Below are positions 57,101-64,000 of a stretch of DNA of 64,000 nucleotides, one piece after another. Position numbers and translations under genes: made by a program. This DNA is from Macrostomum hystrix. Its lineage: Eukaryota; Platyhelminthes; Macrostomidae. The notes beneath the pieces are model-generated. The model saw only the letters and a program-made list of their open reading frames with translations. It was not told the origin of the DNA and searched no databases. Every line of letters begins with the position of its first letter. Within the stretch, counting starts at the first letter, position 1. The stretch covers positions 1,922,001 through 1,986,000 of the forward strand of contig CATNEN010000039.1 in the NCBI GenBank assembly GCA_950097015.1, read 5' to 3'.

Positions 57101-57175
57101 CTGTAACTAGGGACTCGGGATCTGAAGTGAGCTGTAACTAGGGACTCGGGATCTGTAGTGAACTTTAACTAGTGA
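54119..57175. repeat. 31-bp minisatellite (copy C, expanded)
   Basis: About 98 units. Contains additional unit types (GGGGTCGGAAGTGAG, GGAGTGCGCTG) and internal block repeats not present in copies A and B. Confidence 0.92.
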
Positions 57176-57383
57176 CTCGAGAGCACGCCTACCTCATCAT
57201 TGCCTCATCATCTCATCATCATCATCAAAAGAGTGAATTGTGCAGAGTTGCAATTTCAAATGACCGAAAACTCAGCTTCCTAAAATTTCACATTCCCAAA
57301 ATTTCAAAATTTTGCGTGCTGTCTCCAGAGTCAATTTTCAAAGCTCAATTTATTTGATGAATGAGAAGAACAGGTGTTCTCAC

Positions 57384-57508
57384 AGGTCCAATGGGCTGAT
57401 GCCCTGCTTGTCTGTCAGGTTCACATTGGCACCTGCGGCGGCCAGCATTCGCGCGACGGACAAGTTGCTCGATAGGCAGGCTAGAAAGATGGGCGTGCGC
57501 CCGATGGT
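57384..57508 (-). CDS. TRPA1-like ankyrin exon
   Basis: Encodes TIGRTPIFLACLSSNLSVAR and GANVNLTDKQGISPLDL. It continues the ankyrin repeat begun in the exon ending 63634, so the 6.1-kb interval between them, with the FkbM-type gene, is an intron. Its donor leaves two bases, which does not match the phase of the next exon. Confidence 0.75.
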
Positions 57509-57723
57509 CTGCAGCAGCAGCAGGAGGGATTCGCGTTATGGATTTTCGTTTGCAGTACTCTACTTAAAGTAGTCTCTCGTTTTTGCGCAACTTTAAAAAA
57601 AGTAAATTCGACATCAGGAATTTAATTCATTATGCATCATTTACAATAATTATTAAAAGCTGGGTGAATCAAAGCAATGCAAGAGTTACGTATCTTGCTA
57701 AAGAAATCATATTGTTCCAGAGA

Positions 57724-57795
57724 AGCCGAGAATAGAACCCCCGATCTTCAAGCAGTGAGTCTGACGCTTGAACCACTAGGTGACAAGGCTACAAC
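57724..57795 (-). other. tRNA-like relic
   Basis: On the minus strand CACCTAGTGGTTCAAGCG then about 30 nt later GGGGGTTCTATTCTC resemble A and B boxes. Acceptor-stem ends do not pair, so I read this as a tRNA-derived SINE head or tRNA pseudogene rather than a functional tRNA. Confidence 0.35.
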
Positions 57796-57879
57796 CCCAA
57801 GGCTTGAAAGAAACTCAACGGGATTTAAATTTAGAAAGAGAAATGAGGTAAACCTGGAGGACATGGTTGCTAATTGTAC

Positions 57880-58212
57880 TAATATTTCCAGTAGGTCTGC
57901 GGGCAATGGCACATCATTTGGTGACACTAGACCCGCAACCAGCGAGGAGGCAATTCTGCCCATTTCGCTGACTCCTGAGCACACACGCACACAGATACTG
58001 TTCGCAGGCATGCACGCACACAGGTGTGTACATCTGCCCTGACTTTCTCATCGCCAGGTAGTTTACACTTCACTGTGCCTTGGAGGTTGGCCCTCAAGGG
58101 CGTAAATTGCACGACAAGCCCCCAGGCCTTCTCTCCGCGGCTGCGCCCCAAATAAGTGTGGCCTCGGCGCGGAATCGAGCTCAGGGACCTTGGTGCGAAA
58201 GGCGAACAGGCC
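57880..58212 (-). mobile_element. tRNA-derived SINE, minus strand, 5'-truncated
   Basis: Reverse-complement copy with the full body and tail (GGTGACACTAGACCCGCAAC at the tail side; CTCTCCGCGGCTGCGCCCCA in the body) and the B box ATCGAGCTC region, but no clear A box. Directly adjoins the dispersed repeat at 58246. Confidence 0.82.
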
Positions 58213-58245
58213 AAGTTAAACAAATTTCATCTCGCTAAATTTCAG

Positions 58246-58590
58246 AAGATCAAGCGTGTGAGTTTTCGTTGCAAGAGGCGCGGCTCCATAAAAGATGACG
58301 CATCTGGTGTTTATTTTCCTGTACGAGTTGCTGTACGTGCTGAGCACAAAAACATGAAAAGAGCAGCAGAAAACGTTATCCTAAATTGTATTGAAACTGA
58401 GTAAGTAAACCAACGAGTATTATGAGAGAGTTGCGCACAGAATTGATGCATGAGCCAACAGATAAGCTCCCTGCGGGAAGGAAAAACGAATACAGAGCTA
58501 AACTGAACTCTATACTTGAACGAGCTAATAATCAAGGCTTGCAATTGGTCTAGAAATTCTCGAGTCTGTCTGAGCGAGTCTGTCTCCACG
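58246..58590 (-). repeat. Dispersed repeat, copy 2
   Basis: Inverted copy of 37395-37743, abutting the stop codon of the FkbM-type gene (58596) and a SINE (to about 58210). It could be an element inserted in the 3' UTR of that gene, or the 3' UTR itself duplicated to 37.4 kb. Confidence 0.8.
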
Positions 58591-58595
58591 TCAGT

Positions 58596-60152
58596 TCACA
58601 GCTTGACCTGCGCCATCAGGTGCTTGAACTTCTCCTGAACCCAAACCACGTCATTGTCCCCCGTGATGGATTTGGCGTCCAGCGCTTCAAGGGACCCCGA
58701 CCTCCAGACTGTGAAGTTGCGGCTGGAGAAGAAGTCCAAGATGGTGGCCCGGTCAGTGCCCTCCATGTGCCTGGTTGAGAACTCCATCTGAACGGCCACC
58801 ACGTTGAACTGGCTGAACAGGCAGCCCGACGTCCTGAGGAAGTCGGCCTCGCCGCCCTCGATGTCCAGCTTGATGACGATGTTGGCGGTGCTGATGAGGC
58901 TGCAGAGCCGCTCGCTGCGGGTTGGCATGACGGCAATCGTGTCCGTGAAGGATCTGCCGAATTTGGTGGCTCCGCCAACGTTGCAGTCGCCGGGGAAGTT
59001 CAGGTAGCTCAGCTGGCTGCCGGAGCTGATGAAGTTCCACACGAGAGCAGCGTCCAGCACGGCCGCGTTCAGGCTCAGGCGCAGGCGCAGAAGGTTGCGG
59101 ATGTTGGCATCCAGTGCCACAACCGGTAGGCCAAGTCTCGCGGCCTGCAGGCTGAAGACGCCGATGTTGCTGCCCGCATCCAGGAAAGTGGCATTTGAAA
59201 GCTTGGCAAACCGCAGCGCCGTCTTCACCACCTCGGCTTCCCACTTCTTGTGCTTCTTGATCTGCTCAGAGATGAAGTCCGACTCGGAGTAGACAAAAAT
59301 CTTCACCGTTGAGCCTGTCGTGTCCAGAAGGTCGGTCATGACGCTGCCCGAGCGCACAACGCCAAGAATTCTTTCATCGAACGGATTCGGCAGCCGGCAC
59401 ATCGGGAATCCGTCGGCCTGCCTCTCGTAGGCCTTGACGCCGACGCACAGCGCCTGCTTCAACGCCGGCTGTTGAAAGTCAACATTGCGCAACTCCGCGA
59501 TGCTCTTGCACATTTGGCTGCCCGCTGACGAAGGCGCCAGTGTTCGAAGCTCGTTGCCAGCGGCGGCGGCGGCGCCGGCAGGGGCGGCGGACACGGTAAG
59601 AACGACCGAAGAAGTTGCGACTGTGCCCACTGTGGCGGCTGCGACGGTTGTGGTGGATGGCGCTGCAGAGGGTGCGGCGGCGACTGCGCCGGCGGGGGCT
59701 GCGGCAGCGGAGGCTGTAGCGGCCGGGGCTGCGGCAGCGGGGGCTGCGGCAGCGGGGGCTGCGGCAGCGGGGGCTGCGGCAGCGGGGGCTGCGGCAGCGG
59801 GGGCTGCGGCAGCGGGGGCTGCGGCAGCGGGGGCTGCGGCAGCGGGGGCTGCGGCAGCGGGGGCTACGGCAGCGGGGGCTGCGGCAGCGGGGGCTGCGGC
59901 AGCGGGGGCTGCGGCAGCGGGGGCTGCGGCAGCGGGGGCTGCGGCAGCGGGGGCTGCGGCGGCGAGGGCAGCTGCTCCAGCCGTATGAACAATCACAGTC
60001 CTGACGCCCTGATGAGTTGCCGATGCCTCGCTGGCAGATGGTGAGCTGTTCTCGGCGAGGCCTTCTTTGTGCACTTTAAGCGCGTGAAGCAATAGCCCTG
60101 CCGCAATGCAGAGCAGCACTAGCAGCAATAGCCTCTGCTTCTGGCCCCTCAT
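58596..60152 (-). CDS. FkbM-family methyltransferase-like type II membrane protein
   Basis: Single-exon frame of 518 residues from ATG 60152 (MRGQKQ); an in-frame TTG five codons earlier is not needed. Residues about 7-25 (RLLLLVLLCIAAGLLLHAL) form a signal anchor with a basic N-terminus, so the bulk should face the Golgi/ER lumen. An Ala/Pro-rich stalk follows, largely a 15-bp coding minisatellite (Ala-Ala-Ala-Ala-Pro). The catalytic part has the SAM-binding motif FLDAGSNIGVFSL (from about residue 323), VVALDANIRN and VIKLDIEGGEADFL (about 428), the hallmark of FkbM/Methyltransf_21 proteins. Substrate unknown. It lies inside an intron of the TRPA1-like gene on the same strand; lack of introns suggests a retrocopy or a naturally intronless family. 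Confidence 0.85.
   Translation of the reverse strand: MRGQKQRLLLLVLLCIAAGLLLHALKVHKEGLAENSSPSASEASATHQGVRTVIVHTAGAAALAAAAPAAAAPAAAAPAAAAPAAAAPAAAAPAAVAPAAAAPAAAAPAAAAPAAAAPAAAAPAAAAPAAAAPAAAAPAAAAPAATASAAAAPAGAVAAAPSAAPSTTTVAAATVGTVATSSVVLTVSAAPAGAAAAAGNELRTLAPSSAGSQMCKSIAELRNVDFQQPALKQALCVGVKAYERQADGFPMCRLPNPFDERILGVVRSGSVMTDLLDTTGSTVKIFVYSESDFISEQIKKHKKWEAEVVKTALRFAKLSNATFLDAGSNIGVFSLQAARLGLPVVALDANIRNLLRLRLSLNAAVLDAALVWNFISSGSQLSYLNFPGDCNVGGATKFGRSFTDTIAVMPTRSERLCSLISTANIVIKLDIEGGEADFLRTSGCLFSQFNVVAVQMEFSTRHMEGTDRATILDFFSSRNFTVWRSGSLEALDAKSITGDNDVVWVQEKFKHLMAQVKL
59697..59962. repeat. 15-bp coding minisatellite (Ala-rich stalk)
   Basis: About 17 copies of GGGGCTGCGGCAGCG in the FkbM-type gene, encoding AAAAP pentapeptides with single T or V substitutions. 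The unit keeps frame, so copy number changes alter stalk length only. Confidence 0.92.
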
Positions 60153-60167
60153 GCTTTTAGTTCTCAA

Positions 60168-60735
60168 GGTGAGCTATCTCAGCCGAGGTGCTCACAGCTT
60201 GTGTTTTCAGCTTTTTCCTAGCCAAATTTAAAGCGAGAGACTGCCACACAGAGGGCACACCCGCCTCACCTCCAAGAGCTCAACTTTTAGAGGCGTTTTC
60301 ACAGCACGGTCCCCTTCCTGCGCTCCAATTGGTTTCACTGGGACACGGATGCGGACAGAGGGTAGAGATTGGAAAGAGACAGGTGGGAATGAGCGCTTGC
60401 GACTGTTATTGTTGCCATAGAAACGAAAGGCTGATTGCCTTCCCTTCCTTTCCCTTGATGGCTCAGGGGAATCTTGAGCGGAGCTGAGGAGGGCTCTGGG
60501 AGATCATTGTGAAGCGACAGCAGTTCAGTTCTGATTCTTGCGTCACGGTTCGCAATCATGTACACTTCAGCCCACTGAAATAGGCCATTGTTAGAGCGGT
60601 TAGAGAGCCTTGCATATGCAACACGCCCAGGGAACTGGGGAACTGTCGCATTGAAAATGAGTCACCTGCAGATAGTCTCAATGCGAGAAAGTATTTTTTA
60701 CGATTTTTCCAAAACCAAATGAATGTATTTTAACA
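60168..60735. other. Upstream region of the FkbM-type gene
   Basis: Unique sequence without exon signals. It presumably includes the promoter and 5' UTR of the nested gene; no clear TATA seen. Confidence 0.4.
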
Positions 60736-62325
60736 AAGCACCAGAGACAGAGTGACACAATCTCTGTGAGACAGAGTGACACAATCTCTGTGAGACAGAG
60801 TGACACAATCTCTGTGAGACAGAGTGACACAATCTCTGTGAGACAGAGTGACACAATCTCACTGAGACAGAGTGACACAATCTCTGTGAGACAGAGTGAC
60901 ACAATCTCTGTGAAACAGAGTGACACATTCTCTGTGAGACAGAGTGACACATTCTCTGTGAGACAGAGTGACACATTCTCTGTGAGACAGAGTGACACAT
61001 TCTCTGTGAGACAGAGTGACACATTCTCTGTGAGACAGAGTGACACATTCTCTGTGAGACAGAGTGACACAATCTCTGTGAGACAGAGTGACACAATCTC
61101 TGTGAGACAGAGTGACACAATCTCTGTGAGACAGAGTGACACAATCTCACTGAGACAGAGTGACACAATCTCTGTGAGACAGAGTGACACAATCTCACTG
61201 AGACAGAGTGACACATTCTCTGTGAGACAGAGTGACACAATCTCTGTGAGACAGAGTGACACAATCTCTGTGAGACAGAGTGACACAATCTCTGTGAGAC
61301 AGAGTGACACAATCTCTGTGAGACAGAGTGACACAATCTCACTGAGACAGAGTGACACAATCTCACTGAGACAGAGTGACATAATCTCACTGAGACAGAG
61401 TGACACAATCTCTGTGAGACTGAGTGACACAATCTCCCTGAGACAGAGGGACACAATCTCCCTGAGACAGAGTGACACAATCTCCCTGAGACAGAGTGAC
61501 ACAATCTCCCTGAGACAGAGGGACACAATCTCACTGAGACAGATGACACAATCTCACTGAGACAGAGGCACACAATCTCACTGAGACAGATGACACAATC
61601 TCACTGAGACAGATGACACAATCTCACTGAGACAGAGTGACACAATCTCCCTGAGACAGAGTGACACAATCTCACTGAGACAGAGTGACACAATCTCCCT
61701 GAGACAGAGTGACACAATCTCACTGAGACAGAGTGACATAATCTCACTGAGACAGAGTGACACAATCTCCCTGAGACAGAGTGACACAATCTCACTGAGA
61801 CAGAGTGACACAATCTCACTGAGACAGAGTGACACAATCTCCCTGAGACAGAGTGACACAATCTCACTGAGACAGAGTGACATAATCTCACTGAGACAGA
61901 GTGACACAATCTCCCTGAGACAGAGTGACACAATCTCCCTGAGAGAGAGTGACACAATCTCCCTGAGACAGAGTGACACAATCTCACTGAGACAGAGGGA
62001 CACAATCTCACTGAGACAGAGGGACACAATCTCCCTGAGACAGAGGGACACAATCTCACTGAGACAGATGACACAATCTCCCTGAGACAGAGGGACACAA
62101 TCTCACTGAGACAGATGACACAATCTCACTGAGACAGAGGGACACAATCTCACTGAGACAGATGACACAATCTAGCTGAGACAGATGACACAATCTCACT
62201 GAGACAGAGTGACACAATCTCCCTGAGACAGAGTGACACAATCTCACTGAGACAGATGGACACAATCTCCCTGAGACAGATAACACAATCTCACTGAGAC
62301 AGAGTGACACAATCTCACTCTGAGT
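60736..62325. repeat. 24-bp minisatellite, TRPA1-like intron
   Basis: About 66 copies of a 24-bp unit with AGACAGAGTGACACAATCTC. Units in the first half mostly have CTCTGTG, those in the second half CTCACTG or CTCCCTG, and shorter ATGACACA forms appear after 61540. All three reading frames stay open for long stretches. Confidence 0.93.
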
Positions 62326-62615
62326 GAGACAGAATCGCAGAGTTTCCTTGGTCAAGCTGTCGCAGAAAGAGTCTCAGCGATCCACGCTCAAACCAGGCCA
62401 CCAGTACTCACCAGTTTAAGTGTCATTTTATGCTGAGCAAACAATTTTAGCAGGCTTGCCACGGTTGGGTAATTCGGATTTACTGAGTTAATAATGGCTC
62501 AGTTGAAATAATGGACTGACTCCATTCCACAGCCCAGCTGTTCACACTAAAATATGGCGAACCCGATGTGCCGTAAAATACGAACTGGTCAAACCAGAAT
62601 GTGGGAGAGATAAGT
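62326..62615. other. Spacer between two arrays in a TRPA1-like intron
   Basis: Unique intron sequence; nothing recognised. Confidence 0.4.
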
Positions 62616-63545
62616 GGGTGAGTGGGGTGAGATTTGTGAATGATTGACAGTGAGATTTGTGAGTTATTGGGAGTGAGATTTGGGATGATTGATAGTGAGA
62701 TTTGTGAATGATTGACAGTAATATTTGTGAATGATTGGGAGTGAGATTTGTGAATGATTGACAGTAAGATTTGTGAATGATTGACAGTAAGATTTGTGAA
62801 TGATTGACAGTAAGATTTGTGAATGATTGGGAGTGAGATTTGTGAATGATTGACAGTAAGATTTGTGAATGATTGGGAGTGAGATTTGTGAATGATTGAC
62901 AGTAAGATTTGTGAATGATTGGGAGTGAGATTTGTGAATGATTGACAGTAAGATTTGTGAATGATTGACAGTAAGATTTGTGAATGATTGGGAGTGAGAT
63001 TTGTGAATGATTGACAGTAAGATTTGTGAATGATTGGGAGTGAGTTTTGTGAATGATTGACAGTAAGATTTGTGAATGATTGACAGTAAGATTTGTGAAT
63101 GATTGACAGTAAGATTTGTGAATGATTGACAGTAAGATTTGTGAATGATTGGGAGTGAGATTTGTGAATGATTGACAGTAAGATTTGTGAATGATTGGGA
63201 GTGAGATTTGTGAATGATTGACAGTAAGATTTGTGAATGATTGACAGTAAGATTTGTGAATGATTGACAGTAAGATTTGTGAATGATTGACAGTAAGATT
63301 TGTGAATGATTGACAGTAAGATTTGTGAATGATTGGGAGTGAGATTTGTGAATGATTGACAGTAAGATTTGTGAATGATTGGGAGTGAGATTTGTGAATG
63401 ATTGACAGTAAGATTTGTGAATGATTGGGAGTGAGATTTGTGAATGATTGGGAGTGAGATTTGTGAATGATTGGGAGTGAGATTTGTGAATGATTGGGAG
63501 TGAGATCTGTGATACTGTGAGGGTGAGATTTGTGAGGCTTTGAGA
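62616..63545. repeat. 23-bp minisatellite, TRPA1-like intron
   Basis: About 40 copies of a unit with AGATTTGTGAATGATTGACA, in two forms (GACAGTA and GGGAGTG). Degrades at the right end. Confidence 0.92.
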
Positions 63546-63633
63546 GTGAGACTTACTAGGCTGCGGCAGTAAGATTTACAAGGCTTTGAGCAAGTCATGC
63601 TGCTCCCAGTCAAACCGATCCGATCAGACTCAC

Positions 63634-63886
63634 ACTAGCCGCATCCAGTGGCGCCCTGACTGACAAGAGTATGCCGACTGCCTCCTCGCTGCCAGACAGC
63701 ACCGCCTGGTGCAGCGGCGTCATTCCTTTGAAGTCCGGCTTGCAGCGCATCCTGCCACTCTCCGCCACAGAGTGAGACACTGCGGGACCGATTCATGACT
63801 GAGGTAAACTACTTACAGTAGAAATGAGTGGTTATTCGGCCTTCATTGTCTCTGGCTGCGATGCTGGCGCCGCGATCCAGCAGCAG
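63634..63886 (-). CDS. TRPA1-like exons: N-terminal ankyrin repeats
   Basis: Exons 63817-63886 (LLLDRGASIAARDNEGR) and 63634-63779 (DFKGMTPLHQAVLSGSEEA to APLDAAS). Phases fit each other and the exon at 57508. Upstream exons lie beyond base 64000. Confidence 0.75.
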
Positions 63887-63894
63887 CTGCGAGC

Positions 63895-64000
63895 GGACGG
63901 CAGTGAGGTTTGTGAGGCTGTGAGAATGAGATTTGTGAGGCTGTAGGGTGAGATTTGTGTGGCTGTGGGAGTGAAATTTGTGAGGCTGTGGGGTGAGATT
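63895..64000. repeat. Edge of an array related to the 23-bp family
   Basis: Units with GAGATTTGTGAGGCTGTGGG continue off the window. They resemble the degraded units at 63515-63545, so the 23-bp family flanks the two ankyrin exons on both sides. Confidence 0.8.

Larger units (their letters stand above)
48090..57310. repeat. Tandem triplication of a 2.3-kb block containing an exon
   Basis: The block is 26-bp array, unique sequence, exon, 31-bp array, and a unique tail (GAGAGCACGCCTACCTCATC). It occurs three times; exon-to-exon offsets are 2350 and 2319 bp. The tail continues into unique DNA only after copy C (past 57300), marking the original right edge. Confidence 0.88.
42898..63886 (-). pseudogene. 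TRPA1-like cation channel gene, 5' end off window, probably decaying
   Basis: Minus-strand exons in order: 63817-63886, 63634-63779, 57384-57508, an exon in three copies (53831-54063, 51512-51744, 49162-49394), 47965-48076, 47709-47878, 47089-47148, 46919-46977, 46699-46842, 46525-46635, about 46190-46357, 45979-46091, 45656-45692, 45428-45588, about 45285-45333 and 42898-43089. They encode ankyrin repeats, then six-helix channel segments and the TRPA1 signature GLAVGDI after the pore, ending in YPNKRRVRSG. Family members are ligand- or temperature-gated Ca2+ channels. Breaks: exon 46699-46842 is one base short, exon 45428-45588 one base long, an in-frame TAG lies in 46190-46357 whose donor has lost a G, no exon was found for part of the ankyrin-membrane linker, and one ankyrin junction is out of phase. 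Assembly error is the alternative. Confidence 0.8.

Noticed and set aside
57724-57795. Functional tRNA gene on the minus strand
   Set aside because: A and B box likeness only; acceptor stem does not pair and the B box is imperfect, so a tRNA-derived relic is more likely.
60678-63613. Long Ser/Leu/Val-rich and HSQI-type open frames
   Set aside because: Generated by the 24-bp and 23-bp arrays in an intron; several frames are open at once, which real coding sequence rarely shows.

Overview
The window is animal nuclear DNA. Its genes are split by GT-AG introns, the proteins are metazoan (ankyrin/BTB Rabankyrin-5, UBR3, TRPA1, FkbM-type type II membrane protein), and it carries a mariner transposon, tRNA-derived SINEs and a BEL/Pao relic. 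GC-rich exons set in AT-richer, heavily tandem-repeated introns suggest a small invertebrate. A free-living flatworm such as Macrostomum is my best guess, but that is inference and not shown by the sequence. All gene identities come from aligning translations against remembered family sequences; no search was run.

Layout. 1-17.06 kb (minus): an ANKFY1/Rabankyrin-5 gene, with 12 phase-consistent coding exons giving 1055 codons; the C-terminal FYVE part lies beyond base 1. 17.06-17.82 kb: a 755-bp divergent intergenic region. 17.82-33.30 kb (plus): a complete UBR3-type E3 ubiquitin ligase, with 14 coding exons joining into 1780 codons plus stop. 33.3-40.5 kb: repeat-rich, holding a 25-bp array, a 28-bp array, a dispersed 0.34-kb repeat, a 26-bp array, a decayed BEL/Pao integrase region and an LTR-like stretch. 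40.55-41.25 kb (plus): a two-exon universal-stress-protein-like gene. 42.0-42.3 kb: a possible non-LTR retrotransposon remnant. 42.9-63.9 kb (minus): a TRPA1-like channel gene with its 5' end beyond base 64000. It carries frameshifts, an in-frame stop, a damaged donor and an exon inside a tandemly triplicated block, so it looks like a decaying copy. A mariner element, SINEs and a nested FkbM-type gene (58.6-60.15 kb, minus) sit in its introns.

The dominant feature is tandem repetition. Most introns of the two intact genes are filled by their own private minisatellite (units 4-50 bp, up to about 188 copies and 5.6 kb), while exon phase and coding sequence remain intact. On the sense strand of the host gene, many repeat units carry a pyrimidine tract followed by CAG or TAG, the look of a 3' splice site. 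The long open frames over these arrays come from unit lengths divisible by three and are not treated as genes.

ANKFY1 (endosomal trafficking) and UBR3 (ubiquitylation) share a head-to-head arrangement and could be co-regulated. The other genes show no functional link to them.
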